Source: Lachnospiraceae bacterium MD308 (GTDB lineage: Bacteria; Bacillota; Clostridia; Lachnospirales; Lachnospiraceae). Taken from it: a stretch of 64,000 nucleotides of DNA. The translations under genes were made by a program, and so were the position numbers. Below the pieces are notes generated by a model. The model searched no databases. It saw nothing but the letters and a program-made list of their open reading frames with translations, and was not told where the DNA came from. Every line of letters starts with the position of its first letter. Position 1 is the stretch's first letter. The stretch spans positions 72,960 through 136,959 of the forward strand of contig KE159798.1 in the NCBI GenBank assembly GCA_000403475.2. The letters are read 5' to 3'. Positions 9,166 through 18,637 of this stretch are shown piece by piece.

Positions 9166-11601
9166 ATGCAGTATACACAACAAGCGAAGGATGCGCTGCA
9201 GATTGCGCAGACAACGGCAAAGGAGCTTAACCACCCGTATGTGGGTACAGAGCATTTGCTTATCGGGCTCAGGAAGGTGTACACGGGAGTCGCCGGGCAG
9301 GTGTTGGCTTCGAATGGAGTGGATGAAAATCATATTTTAAAAATCGTAGATGAACTTGTGTCGCCGGCGGAGGAGGTTTCGCTGGTGCAGCGTCCTGGGC
9401 TGAGTCCGAGATTAGAGTGTATTCTTGAGGAGAGCAGGGAGGAGGCAGAGAAGGAGCGTGCGGCAAAGATTGGTACGGAGCATATGCTTTTGGCTCTTCT
9501 TAAGGATGTAGAGTGTGTGGCAACGAGGATGCTGATTACTTTGAACCTTAATATTCAGAAGATGCTGCAGGAGACTTTGACGGTTATCGGGATCAATCCG
9601 AAAGAATATCAGGAGGAGATGCAGCAGGGTCACGGGAGGAGAAGCGGTATATTAGAACAATACGGAACCGATCTGACGGAGCGGGCAGAGGAAGGGAAGC
9701 TGGACCCGGTGATTGGCCGCGAAAGTGAAATTGACCGGCTGATGCAGATCTTAAGTCGAAGGACGAAGAACAATCCTTGTCTGGTAGGCGAACCGGGCGT
9801 GGGGAAGACGGCTGTTATCGAAGGATTCGCACAGCGGATTGCAGCAGGCGATGTGCCCGATAATATGAAGGAGAGAAGAGTCTTTACGATGGACCTGGCA
9901 GGTATGGTTGCCGGTTCGAAATACCGGGGCGAGTTTGAAGAAAGGATGAAGGGCTTAATCAGGGAAGTAAAAGCTGCCGGGAATATTATTCTTTTTCTGG
10001 ATGAGGTTCATACGATTATAGGAGCGGGAGGCGCGGAGGGCGCGATTGATGCGTCGAATATATTGAAACCTTCGCTGGCGCGGGGAGAAATGCAGCTTAT
10101 TGGGGCTACTACGATTACAGAATACCGCAAGTACGTGGAAAAGGACGCGGCGCTTGAGCGTCGGTTCCAGCCGGTCACGGTGGAGGAGCCGACGCAGGAG
10201 GAGTGTCTTGATATATTATATGGCCTGAAAGGAAGATATGAAGAACATCATCATGTAAAGATAGAAGAGGAAGCGATAAAGGCGGCAGTCTATCTGTCAG
10301 GCCGTTATATTAACGATCGTTTCCTGCCGGATAAGGCGTTGGATGTGTTAGATGAGGCCTGCTCGAAGATAAGTCTTAGAGGGTTCAAGGTTCCGGCGTC
10401 TATATGTGAACAGGATTGTCTTGTGTCGGAACTCGGACAGAGACTTGAAGATGCAATTCGTAATGGAAATATGCCGGAAGCTTCGGTGCTGAAAAAGGAG
10501 CGAGAAGAGGCGGTTAAAAAGTCAGAGCAGATAAAAAAGCGTTTTGAGAGGAAGAATCAGGGAAGAACGGTCTCTGTAGAAGAGGAAGACATTGCGGATG
10601 TAGTGTCGCAGTGGACAAAGATACCGGTACAACGTCTGAAGGAATCGGAAAGTGTCAGGCTGCAGAAGCTTGAGCAGACACTTCATAAGAGGGTGATCGG
10701 GCAGGAGGAAGCAGTATCTTCGGTGGCGAAAGCGGTAAGGCGCGGAAGAGTAGGATTAAAAGATCTGAAGCGTCCGATCGGATCGTTTTTGTTCCTTGGG
10801 CCCACGGGCGTAGGAAAGACAGAGCTTTCTAAGACGCTTTCGGAGGCGCTGTTTGGAAATGAAGAATCAATGATACGGGTCGATATGTCTGAGTATATGG
10901 AGAAACACAGCGTAGCGAAGATGATTGGCTCTCCGCCGGGCTATGTGGGACATGATGACGGCGGCCAGTTAAGCGAACAGGTGAGAAGACATCCATATTC
11001 TGTAGTTCTTTTTGACGAGATAGAGAAGGCGCATCCGGATGTATTCAATATCCTTCTGCAGGTATTAGATGACGGGCATATCACGGATTCCCAGGGCCGG
11101 AAAGTGGACTTTAGAAATACCGTTATCATTATGACGTCCAATGCAGGAGCACAGGCGATTATTGATCCGAAAAAGCTTGGATTTAATGCGCGGGAGGATG
11201 CGGCGGATGACTACAAACGGATGAAGGGGAATGTGCTGAATGAGATTAAGCTGATTTTCCGGCCGGAATTTTTGAATCGTATTGATGAGATTATCGTGTT
11301 CCATCCGCTTGGAAAACCGGAGATGAAGAAAATCGTGAGCCTTATGTGTAAAGATGTGGTAAATCGTGCCAGAGAGCAGATGGGTATCCATCTGACAATC
11401 CGGGATTCGGTGAAGGAATATATCGTTGAGACAGGCACAGATCAGAAGTATGGCGCCAGACCTTTGAGGCGTGCGGTGCAAAGTAAGCTGGAAGACAGAC
11501 TGGCGGAGGCGGTGCTGTCGGGAGAGATTGAACAAGGTAGCGAGGTGGCAGCGGGGATGTCTAAAAAAGAAATAAAATTTGTGCGAAAGACTACAAAATA
11601 A
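9166..11601 (+). CDS. clpC: ClpC-type AAA+ unfoldase of the Clp protease
   Basis: An 811-residue Hsp100 protein that unfolds substrates for ClpP. The N-terminal Clp repeats (2-145) include [18 protein letters not shown] and [15 protein letters not shown] domain 1 has GEPGVGKT (208-215) and [14 protein letters not shown] coiled-coil middle domain follows (about 400-490). AAA domain 2 has GPTGVGKT (near 545), [13 protein letters not shown] and [13 protein letters not shown] chose the ATG at 9166 ([15 protein letters not shown]) to match family N-termini. The usual ctsR-mcsA-mcsB genes are absent and a YtrA-like regulator takes their place. Confidence 0.95.
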   Translation: MQYTQQAKDALQIAQTTAKELNHPYVGTEHLLIGLRKVYTGVAGQVLASNGVDENHILKIVDELVSPAEEVSLVQRPGLSPRLECILEESREEAEKERAAKIGTEHMLLALLKDVECVATRMLITLNLNIQKMLQETLTVIGINPKEYQEEMQQGHGRRSGILEQYGTDLTERAEEGKLDPVIGRESEIDRLMQILSRRTKNNPCLVGEPGVGKTAVIEGFAQRIAAGDVPDNMKERRVFTMDLAGMVAGSKYRGEFEERMKGLIREVKAAGNIILFLDEVHTIIGAGGAEGAIDASNILKPSLARGEMQLIGATTITEYRKYVEKDAALERRFQPVTVEEPTQEECLDILYGLKGRYEEHHHVKIEEEAIKAAVYLSGRYINDRFLPDKALDVLDEACSKISLRGFKVPASICEQDCLVSELGQRLEDAIRNGNMPEASVLKKEREEAVKKSEQIKKRFERKNQGRTVSVEEEDIADVVSQWTKIPVQRLKESESVRLQKLEQTLHKRVIGQEEAVSSVAKAVRRGRVGLKDLKRPIGSFLFLGPTGVGKTELSKTLSEALFGNEESMIRVDMSEYMEKHSVAKMIGSPPGYVGHDDGGQLSEQVRRHPYSVVLFDEIEKAHPDVFNILLQVLDDGHITDSQGRKVDFRNTVIIMTSNAGAQAIIDPKKLGFNAREDAADDYKRMKGNVLNEIKLIFRPEFLNRIDEIIVFHPLGKPEMKKIVSLMCKDVVNRAREQMGIHLTIRDSVKEYIVETGTDQKYGARPLRRAVQSKLEDRLAEAVLSGEIEQGSEVAAGMSKKEIKFVRKTTK

Positions 11602-11679
11602 TTTCGATTTAATGTATACTGTAAAAAAGATAAATGCAATGCCGTACGGATTGCAGTGGGAACAGAGGAGGATAAATAA

Positions 11680-12093
11680 GTGGCAGCAGTGAAAGAACTA
11701 TTGAAGGCAGAAACAGACGGAACTTTAAGCTTTGGCGATTATACTCTGAGCAGTAAGACGAAGCTTGACGGGTTTGAATTTCAGGGGGACTTGTACAAGG
11801 TAAAGACATTTTCTGAGATTACAAAGCTTGAGAAGAACGGGATGTTTGTGTATGAGTCAGTTCCGGGAACCGCGGTTGGAAATTTTAAGGCATCGGAAAA
11901 GGAAGTGTCATTTTTGGTGTCAGGCAGCAAGGATGCGCAGTTTACTCTGGGGCTTGAGGCGGACAGCTCATATGTAGTATATATGGATGATGTGAATGTC
12001 GGAGATATGGCTACGAATCTGAGTGGAAAGTTGAGCGTAAGCACAGAGTTGGCGCCAGATAAAACGGTAAAGGTCAGAGTGATTAAAAAGTAA
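11680..12093 (+). CDS. Small conserved Lachnospiraceae protein, function unknown
   Basis: A 137-residue soluble protein starting with GTG after GAGGAGGATAAATAA. It begins AAVKELLKAETDGTLSFGDY and is rich in predicted beta strands. It has a YKVKTFSEITKLEKNGMFVY core and a C-terminal DDVNVGDMATNLSGKL segment that resembles a small beta-sandwich. I believe homologues are sometimes labelled endosialidase, but no catalytic residues or adequate length support that. It sits between clpC and radA, and its stop is 1 base before the radA ATG, so it is expressed with radA. Confidence 0.7.
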   Translation: MAAVKELLKAETDGTLSFGDYTLSSKTKLDGFEFQGDLYKVKTFSEITKLEKNGMFVYESVPGTAVGNFKASEKEVSFLVSGSKDAQFTLGLEADSSYVVYMDDVNVGDMATNLSGKLSVSTELAPDKTVKVRVIKK

Positions 12094-12094
12094 G

Positions 12095-13456
12095 ATGGCT
12101 AAATCTAAAAAAAATGTTTTCTTCTGTCAAAACTGCGGACATGAAGAAAGTAAATGGTTAGGGCAATGCCCTGCATGTAAAGAATGGAATACGTTCGTAG
12201 AGGAAAAAGCGGCGCCGGTTAAACCAGGCGCCGCAAAAGCGATGCACGAAGCCCAGGCTGTCAGTTTGAACAGCATATCTACAGGTGAGGATGAGAGGGT
12301 AGACACAGGGATAGAGGAATTAGACCGTGTGCTCGGAGGCGGAATCGTACAAGGCTCTCTCGTGTTGGTGGGCGGAGATCCGGGTATTGGGAAATCGACA
12401 CTGCTTTTGCAGGTGTGCCAGAGGCTTTCGGACATGGGCAAAAAGGTTCTGTATATTTCCGGGGAGGAATCGCTGCGGCAGATTAAGCTGAGAGCGAATC
12501 GCATGGGTGATTTTAAAGATACTCTCTCGCTTCTGTGTGAGACCAATCTTGATATTATCCGAAGGGTCATCGAACAGCATAAACCGGAGATGGCGGTGGT
12601 AGATTCCATACAGACGATGTATAGTGAAGAGGTGGCTTCCGCGCCGGGGAGCGTATCGCAGGTAAGAGAATCCACCAATACACTGATGCAGCTTGCCAAG
12701 GGGCTGAATATATCGATTTTTATTGTTGGGCATGTAACGAAAGAAGGGACGGTTGCGGGTCCAAGAGTTCTGGAGCATATGGTGGATACGGTGCTGTATT
12801 TTGAAGGAGACAGGCATGCATCCTATCGGATTTTGCGGGGGGTAAAGAATCGGTTCGGCTCGACGAATGAGATTGGCGTGTTTGAGATGCAAAAGAGCGG
12901 TCTTGTGGAAGTGGAGAATCCATCGGAGTTTATGCTGAGTGGTAAACCGGAACATGCGTCGGGTTCTGTAGTTGCATGTGCTATGGAAGGTACGCGGCCG
13001 ATGCTTATGGAGATTCAGGCGCTGGTCTGCAGAAGTAATTTTGGGATGCCGAGAAGGACAGCGGCCGGACTTGATTATAACAGAGTGAATTTATTGATGG
13101 CAGTTCTTGAGAAACGTCTGGGTTTTCCGCTTTCTAACTACGATGCTTATGTGAATATTGCAGGGGGGATTCGGCTGAGTGAACCTGCTGCGGATCTGGG
13201 GATTGTTATGGCGGTGGCTTCAAGTTATAAGAATAAGCCTGTGTCCGAGGATACGATTGTGTTTGGGGAAGTGGGTTTAAGCGGAGAGATTCGTGCGGTC
13301 ACAATGCCTGAACAGCGTGTGGCAGAAGCGAAAAAGCTTGGATTTAAGACCTGCGTCATACCAGAGGTGTCCATGAAAGCAGTCGGAACGGTGTCTGGAA
13401 TTGAAGTGCTTGGCGTGAAATCGGTAAATCAGGCAATCAACTATATGATGTCTTAA
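12095..13456 (+). CDS. radA: DNA repair protein RadA/Sms
   Basis: A 453-residue RecA-like helicase that aids branch migration in recombination. The N-terminal zinc finger uses C11, C14, C25 and C28. Walker A is GDPGIGKST (94-102). The RadA-specific KNRFGSTNEIG motif follows. The C-terminal Lon-protease-like domain (about 275-450) contains GGIRLSEPAADLGI and lacks proteolytic function in this family. Length is normal. It follows the small conserved gene with a single spacer base. Confidence 0.97.
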   Translation: MAKSKKNVFFCQNCGHEESKWLGQCPACKEWNTFVEEKAAPVKPGAAKAMHEAQAVSLNSISTGEDERVDTGIEELDRVLGGGIVQGSLVLVGGDPGIGKSTLLLQVCQRLSDMGKKVLYISGEESLRQIKLRANRMGDFKDTLSLLCETNLDIIRRVIEQHKPEMAVVDSIQTMYSEEVASAPGSVSQVRESTNTLMQLAKGLNISIFIVGHVTKEGTVAGPRVLEHMVDTVLYFEGDRHASYRILRGVKNRFGSTNEIGVFEMQKSGLVEVENPSEFMLSGKPEHASGSVVACAMEGTRPMLMEIQALVCRSNFGMPRRTAAGLDYNRVNLLMAVLEKRLGFPLSNYDAYVNIAGGIRLSEPAADLGIVMAVASSYKNKPVSEDTIVFGEVGLSGEIRAVTMPEQRVAEAKKLGFKTCVIPEVSMKAVGTVSGIEVLGVKSVNQAINYMMS

Positions 13457-13472
13457 AAGTAATTATAAAATG

Positions 13473-13517
13473 AACAGAGGATGTGAACCGGCGGGTGTCG
13501 GGACATATCCTCTGTTT
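13473..13517. terminator. Shared terminator of radA and the convergent aminotransferase gene
   Basis: AACAGAGGATGTG (13473-13485) pairs with CATATCCTCTGTT (13504-13516), with one mismatch region near the loop. T-rich sequence follows on the plus strand. It lies in the 69-base gap between two convergent genes. Confidence 0.7.
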
Positions 13518-13525
13518 GCTTCTGT

Positions 13526-14812
13526 TTATTTGCTCTTTAATATTTTCTCGATGCTTACTAGCTTGACACAAAGAATAAAGATCTCGTTAGCAAGTTTTAA
13601 CTCTTTGAGGGTCGGATACGATGGGGCGATACGGATGTTGCTGTCCATCGGATCTTTTCCGTAGGGGAAAGTGGCCCCTGCATCGGTCATTACTAATCCT
13701 GCCTCTTTTGCCTTGGCAACAATTTTTTTGGCACAGCCCTCCATAGAATCAAAAGAAATAAAGTAGCCTCCTCGTGGAGCTAACCAGGAACCGATTCCAA
13801 GGCCGCCGAGCTCCTGTTCAAGAGTGGAAAGTACAATGTCAAATTTAGGCCGCATAATTGCTGCGTGCATTTTCATATGGTTCACCATGCCGGAGATATC
13901 TCCGAAAAATCTCGCATGCCGCAGCTGGTTTACTTTGTCGTGTCCGATGGTCTGTATCTGCATCTGTCTGCGGATTTCTTTTAGATTTTCATCGGATGCG
14001 CCGATTGCCGCGATTCCGGAACCCGGGAAACTGATTTTGGAAGTGGAGGAAAATTTGTAGACCATATTGGGATTCCCCTCTTTTTTACATTCCATAAATA
14101 TCTCAATCAAGTAATCTTGTTTGTCTTCATATAAATGATGAATTCCGTATGCATTGTCCCAGAAGATACGGAAGTCTTCTGCTGCTGGCTTTAATGCGGC
14201 GAAACGATGTACAGTCTCATCCGAATAGGTAATGCCCTGTGGATTAGAGTATTTCGGTACACACCAGATACCTTTAATCGCAGGGTCGGAGCTTACAAGC
14301 TCTTCTACGATGTCCATATCGGGGCCGGTGGATGTCATAGGAACGTTGATCATCTCAATTCCAAAATATTCGGTAATTGAAAAATGTCTGTCATATCCTG
14401 GAACCGGGCATAAAAACTTCACTTTATCAAGCTTGCACCAGGGGGTGCTGCCTAGCACGCCATGTGTCATACAACGTGAAATTGTATCAAACATTACATT
14501 CAGACTGGAGTTGCCGAAGATGACAATATTATCTTTCGGGATTTCCATCATGTCAGCCAAGAGCTGCTTTGCTTCTCTGATGCCGTCCAGCACACCGTAG
14601 TTGCGGCAATCCACTCCTTCTTCGCAGACGAGATTCGAATCGCTTGTAAGAACATCCATCATCCCCATGGAAAGATTGAGCTGTTCTGCGGATGGCTTTC
14701 CTCTGGACATATCGAGATTTAGATTCTTTCCTTTTATTTCTGTAAACTGCGCTTCAAGCTGCTCTTTTAATTCCAATAATTCTTCTTTTGATAATTCATT
14801 ATATGCTGTCAC
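13526..14812 (-). CDS. PLP-dependent aminotransferase of the PF12897 aspartate-aminotransferase-like group
   Basis: A 428-residue fold-type I aminotransferase. Family features are the N-terminal LDMSRGKPSAEQL, the VPKYSNPQGITYSDE segment, the FWDNAYGIHHL motif with the Asp that pairs with PLP, and KFSSTSKISFPGSG with the PLP-binding Lys. The most upstream ATG pair (14825-14830) has no good ribosome site. GGAGG followed by 8 bases and GTG at 14812 gives MTAYNELSKEELLE, so I chose that start. The likely substrate is aspartate or another amino/keto acid pair; specificity cannot be read here. Confidence 0.88.
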   Translation of the reverse strand: MTAYNELSKEELLELKEQLEAQFTEIKGKNLNLDMSRGKPSAEQLNLSMGMMDVLTSDSNLVCEEGVDCRNYGVLDGIREAKQLLADMMEIPKDNIVIFGNSSLNVMFDTISRCMTHGVLGSTPWCKLDKVKFLCPVPGYDRHFSITEYFGIEMINVPMTSTGPDMDIVEELVSSDPAIKGIWCVPKYSNPQGITYSDETVHRFAALKPAAEDFRIFWDNAYGIHHLYEDKQDYLIEIFMECKKEGNPNMVYKFSSTSKISFPGSGIAAIGASDENLKEIRRQMQIQTIGHDKVNQLRHARFFGDISGMVNHMKMHAAIMRPKFDIVLSTLEQELGGLGIGSWLAPRGGYFISFDSMEGCAKKIVAKAKEAGLVMTDAGATFPYGKDPMDSNIRIAPSYPTLKELKLANEIFILCVKLVSIEKILKSK

Positions 14813-14830
14813 TTTTGTAACCTCCATCAT

Positions 14831-15164
14831 CCATTCAAAAACTCAACGCTACTATTCTATCACATTTTGACGGTTCGTCAACAATTTCTTGCAAATTAAT
14901 TTGAAAATCATATGAAAAAATAGGGTTTACAGCGCATGCAAAAATCTGATATGAATATATTATGAAATGATTATTCAAAAGACTGACTATTTGATGAGAA
15001 ATATGCAAAGAAGCAGATAAAAAAGCAAAAAGAAATACAAAGGCGGATTATAATGTAAAAACAGGAAAAATAAAATTACAGATTGAATAGTGACAAGGAG
15101 TCTGATATAATGTTAACAGCGTTGGTAACAACATACATAAACTTATAAAGGAGAGAGCAAGATT
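14831..15164. other. 334-base gap upstream of the secreted-protein gene
   Basis: AT-rich divergent region between the aminotransferase (leftward) and the secreted protein (rightward). Besides the promoter at 15083-15111 it contains A-rich stretches that may act as an UP-like or bent-DNA element (about 15000-15080). No ORF, tRNA or clear riboswitch was found. Confidence 0.6.
15083..15111 (+). promoter_or_regulatory. Predicted sigma-A promoter of the secreted-protein gene
   Basis: TTGAAT (15083-15088), a 17-base spacer and a consensus TATAAT (15106-15111). The start codon is 54 bases beyond the -10 box, with AAAGGAGAGAG as ribosome site. Confidence 0.7.
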
Positions 15165-16478
15165 ATGAAAAAAAGAATGAGCAGGATCTTATCTATTCTG
15201 TTGGTTTCTGCGCTCGTAGTGTCAACGGGGAGTGTTGTACAGGCGGAAGATGTAGAAGAACCAGCAGCAGAAGTGCAGTTGGCTGATGAGACAGAAGAAC
15301 CGGTAGCAGAGGAACCGACGGCAGCGGAGCCGGAAGTAGTTGCAGAACCAGAAGTGGAAATTGATGCATTGTCAGCAGAAGGCGCAGAGATACTTGATTC
15401 TGTAGATATTTCAAGTCTGTCAAGGGATTTGAGCGCACAGGCACAAGTTGTAAAAAATATTCCGGTAAAGATGGCACCGACAGGAAGTGAAACGTTGACT
15501 GAAAATGAGCTGGGAGGTGTTGTCTACAACTCATATGATGATGTCAAAAGTGACCGGCGATTTGGATATAGCCAGAGTTTTACAGTTCCATCAAATGGAG
15601 TGCTGGATTTTGCGGTAGGTATTGCTGAAATTGAAGGAACAAATACAGTTTATTTTGGTGTGTATAAAGATGCCAATCTGACACAGGAAGTCGAAGAGGA
15701 TTTCGTGACAGGTAAAGGCAGCACGAAAGAAAGATATATTGCGATACCAAGTGCAGGGACTTACTATCTTGGCGTAAAGTCTGTTGGAACTAGTAGTTCG
15801 CTGGCAGCAGTAGGCGTGGTTGCAGGAGCGATTTTCTATAATGGCGCCGACCGTGCAATTAGCAACGGACAGACAATTGCAGTAGGGCAGAAAAAGGCGC
15901 AGACGAATTATTTCCAATTTAAAGCTCCGTATACAGGTTATTTGCAAACGGCCGGAGATTCAAGTGCGTCATCTTATAAAGTGACTCTTTGCAACAGCTC
16001 AAAGAAAGCTTTGTCCGGAGCAAATTATCTGAGCTATAATCCGACTTACGGTGTGACAAAGGGGAAGACTTACTATATTAAAGTCGTGTCCAGCGTCAAT
16101 ACAAAAGGCGCATATACGTTTAAGGTGACAAGCAAGAAGATAACGGAAAAGAGCGGAAAGAAAAAATCAAAAGCTGTTACCGTTAAGAAAAAGAAAACGA
16201 AAAAAGGTACGATTCAGGCAGGAAGCGCACAGGACGACTGGTATAAGTTTAAATTGACTAAGAGTCAGAAGGTAAAAATCAGTCTGACCACAGGCTCTAA
16301 CGATGCATTAAAAGTGATTGTATATAAAGGCGGAAAGAAAATTGGTACAAGAACGATTTATCGCAATTCTAAGGGATATGTAAGGTCTCTTGGCAAATGG
16401 CCGAAAGGAACGTATTATATTCAGATGAAGAGAGCAAATAAGAAATCTTCTGGATATTATACATTGAAATGGCAGTAA
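15165..16478 (+). CDS. Secreted protein with acidic linker and two PPC-like beta domains
   Basis: A 437-residue exported protein of unknown role. It has a signal peptide (KKRMS, then a hydrophobic core, cleavage near VQAED at ~27) and a Glu/Pro/Ala-rich acidic stretch (about 28-75). Two or three beta-rich units follow: ~125-220 (YSQSFTVPSNGVLDFAVGI) and ~225-325. A Lys-rich hinge (KKSKAVTVKKKKTKKG) leads to a third unit (DDWYKFKLTKSQKVKISL, ending YYTLKW). The repeats resemble bacterial pre-peptidase C-terminal (PPC) domains. No enzyme domain, sortase motif or membrane anchor is visible, so it is either released or held by charge on the wall. Confidence 0.75.
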   Translation: MKKRMSRILSILLVSALVVSTGSVVQAEDVEEPAAEVQLADETEEPVAEEPTAAEPEVVAEPEVEIDALSAEGAEILDSVDISSLSRDLSAQAQVVKNIPVKMAPTGSETLTENELGGVVYNSYDDVKSDRRFGYSQSFTVPSNGVLDFAVGIAEIEGTNTVYFGVYKDANLTQEVEEDFVTGKGSTKERYIAIPSAGTYYLGVKSVGTSSSLAAVGVVAGAIFYNGADRAISNGQTIAVGQKKAQTNYFQFKAPYTGYLQTAGDSSASSYKVTLCNSSKKALSGANYLSYNPTYGVTKGKTYYIKVVSSVNTKGAYTFKVTSKKITEKSGKKKSKAVTVKKKKTKKGTIQAGSAQDDWYKFKLTKSQKVKISLTTGSNDALKVIVYKGGKKIGTRTIYRNSKGYVRSLGKWPKGTYYIQMKRANKKSSGYYTLKWQ

Positions 16479-16500
16479 TATTAAGACGAAGAATTCATAA

Positions 16501-16530
16501 AAAGAAGCTCGGTTGCCGGGCTTCTTTTTT
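16501..16530 (+). terminator. Intrinsic terminator of the secreted-protein gene
   Basis: Stem AGAAGCTCGG (16503-16512) with CCGGGCTTCT (16516-16525), one G-T pair, followed by TTTTT. Confidence 0.88.
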
Positions 16531-16641
16531 GTGAATATTTTTGATATTTGATTGAATTGCCGGTATGTATGTGGTACGATTGCGGAATAGATATAATAAC
16601 AGGAGAACAAGGGTGACATTAAAGAAAATGGAGGATTTGTG

Positions 16642-17115
16642 ATGGAGGAGGAAAGAAAGGTATCGGACTCTGTCGTGGAGACAGTGCATATTGTACGGCC
16701 AAACCATCTGAATAACTCTGGCAGATTGTTCGGGGGGATTCTGATGCAGTGGATTGATGAAGTGGGAGCTTTGGCGGCAAAAAGACATTGCAGGAAAAAT
16801 GTGACGACTGTGTCGGTAGACAATCTTCATTTTATCAAAGGCGCTTATCCCAAAGATGATATTGTAATCAAGGGTAAGCTGACACACGTGGGAAATACAT
16901 CAATGGAAGTAAAGGTAGATACCTATATAGAGGATGAATATGGGGAGCGGACTTTGATTAACAGAGCATATCTTACAGAGGTTGCATTAGGACATGATGA
17001 CAGGCCGGTGAGAGTGCCGCGTCTTCTTGTGGAGACAGAGGAAGAAAAACAGGAATGGATCAAGGCCGAGAAGCGAAGGGAACTGCGGAAGCTTCAAAAG
17101 GCAGGAGGATTTTAG
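16642..17115 (+). CDS. Acyl-CoA thioesterase, hot-dog fold (YciA/BACH type)
   Basis: A 157-residue hot-dog thioesterase hydrolysing acyl-CoA. It shows VRPNHLNNSGRLFGGILMQW, the family active-site region with the acidic residue in WIDEVGALAA, and DNLHFIKGAYPKDDIV. GTG at 16639 is also possible; ATG at 16642 is better spaced from GGAGGA. The stop immediately abuts the cobA-hemD start, so the two genes are cotranscribed although their functions are unrelated. Confidence 0.88.
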   Translation: MEEERKVSDSVVETVHIVRPNHLNNSGRLFGGILMQWIDEVGALAAKRHCRKNVTTVSVDNLHFIKGAYPKDDIVIKGKLTHVGNTSMEVKVDTYIEDEYGERTLINRAYLTEVALGHDDRPVRVPRLLVETEEEKQEWIKAEKRRELRKLQKAGGF

Positions 17116-18615
17116 ATGTCAGGGAAGGTGTGGCTTGTAGGAGCAGGGCCGGGGGACATCGGCCTTCTGACAGTGAAGGGGAAAGCTCTTATAGAGAAAG
17201 CGGGTGTTATAATCTATGACCATCTTGTGGGAAACGAAATTCTTTCTTCTCTGGATGATAAAAAGAAACTAATAAATGTGGGAAAGTTGTCGGGACATCA
17301 TCCCATTCCACAGGAGCAGATTAACAGGATACTTATAGAGGAAGCAAAAAGGGGGCAGAAGGTTGTAAGACTGAAAGGAGGAGATCCTTTTCTGTTTGGA
17401 CGGGGCGGAGAGGAGATGGCAGAACTTCACAGAAGCGGGATACCTTTTGAGGTGGTTCCGGGTGTTACTTCATCTTTGGCAGTGCCCGCCTACAGCGGCA
17501 TTCCGGTTACACACAGAGACTATGCGTCTTCGGTGCATATTATTACCGGGCATAAAAAACGGAATGCTCAGGAAAGTATAGACTACAGGGCTCTGGTTCA
17601 GACAAAAGGCACTTTAGTGTTTCTTATGGGAGTCACAGCATTGCCGGATATCAGAAGGAAATTACTGGAGGCGGGGATGGAACCGGATATGCCCGCGGCA
17701 ATCCTTCAGGAAGGGACTACGGCAGGGCAGAGGACGATAATCTCGACAGTAGGGGAGCTTGAAGAAAGAGCGGAAACAGAGAAGGTTCGTCCCCCCGCTG
17801 TTATTGTAGTAGGTAAGGTATGTAAGCTTTCTGAAACACTTTCCTGGCGGGAGGGACTTCCTCTCTATAACAAGAGGGTCGTGCTGACAAGACCAAGAAA
17901 GCTGATGGGGGCTTTGGCAGACCGACTCAGGGCGGAGGGGGCAGAGGTGTTGGAGTTTCCGACGATTCGTACTGCTAAGTTGGAGGATAACGAGAGATTA
18001 TTTCAGGCTTTCCTAAAGATAGAAACATATGACTGGATTGTATTCACCAGTCAGATCGGCGTACAGATTTTCTTTGAGCAGATGCAAAAAAAACAGATGG
18101 ATATCCGAAGGCTTTCGGGAGCAAAATTTGCGGCAATCGGAGAGGGGACATATGCGGCACTTTGCGAAAGGGGAGTCTACGCAGATGTTATGCCTGATAT
18201 ATATGATGGGGAATCCCTGGGAAAAGCTCTTTCCTGTCAGGGAATCGGAGGCTGTCATATTTTGATTCCACGGGCTGAAAAGGGGAATGAGCAGTTAGTT
18301 CCGATTTTAAAACAGTCGGGGGCAGTGGTAGAAGATATTCCCGTTTACCGGACAGCTTTTTATACAAGCGAGACGGTCTCGGTAAAAAAGGAAATCCAAA
18401 AAGGGACAATCGACCTTGTAGCGTTTACAAGCAGTTCTACAGTGGAAGGATTTGCTGCTGCAACAGAAGGCTTGGACTATTCGAAAATAAAGGCGGCCTG
18501 CATCGGAATACAGACTGCAGGGACAGCTTCAAAGTACGGTATGAGGTGTTATGTTGCAAAAAAAGCTACCCTGGAAGATTTATCCGTATTGATATTTAAG
18601 ATTCTGCAAAAATAA
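17116..18615 (+). CDS. cobA-hemD: Uroporphyrinogen-III C-methyltransferase / uroporphyrinogen-III synthase fusion
   Basis: A 499-residue two-domain enzyme. Residues 1-240 are a SUMT methyltransferase making precorrin-2 (VGAGPGDIGLLTVKG, VVRLKGGDPFLFGRGGEE, GVTSSLAVPAYSGIPVTHR). Residues ~250-495 are uroporphyrinogen-III synthase (VVLTRPRKLMGALADRLR, DWIVFTSQIGVQIFFEQM, VAFTSSSTVEGFA). It bridges tetrapyrrole synthesis to siroheme or cobalamin. Such fusions are common in Clostridia, but normally lie with hemA/hemC/hemB, none of which is in this window. The lone context is therefore odd. Confidence 0.94.
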   Translation: MSGKVWLVGAGPGDIGLLTVKGKALIEKAGVIIYDHLVGNEILSSLDDKKKLINVGKLSGHHPIPQEQINRILIEEAKRGQKVVRLKGGDPFLFGRGGEEMAELHRSGIPFEVVPGVTSSLAVPAYSGIPVTHRDYASSVHIITGHKKRNAQESIDYRALVQTKGTLVFLMGVTALPDIRRKLLEAGMEPDMPAAILQEGTTAGQRTIISTVGELEERAETEKVRPPAVIVVGKVCKLSETLSWREGLPLYNKRVVLTRPRKLMGALADRLRAEGAEVLEFPTIRTAKLEDNERLFQAFLKIETYDWIVFTSQIGVQIFFEQMQKKQMDIRRLSGAKFAAIGEGTYAALCERGVYADVMPDIYDGESLGKALSCQGIGGCHILIPRAEKGNEQLVPILKQSGAVVEDIPVYRTAFYTSETVSVKKEIQKGTIDLVAFTSSSTVEGFAAATEGLDYSKIKAACIGIQTAGTASKYGMRCYVAKKATLEDLSVLIFKILQK

Positions 18616-18637
18616 TAAAAGAGAGGAGAATGGAAGA

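Noticed and set aside
11680-12093. Annotation as endosialidase
   Set aside because: The protein has only 137 residues and no glycosidase catalytic segment, so such a label would have to come from propagated naming and not from sequence evidence.
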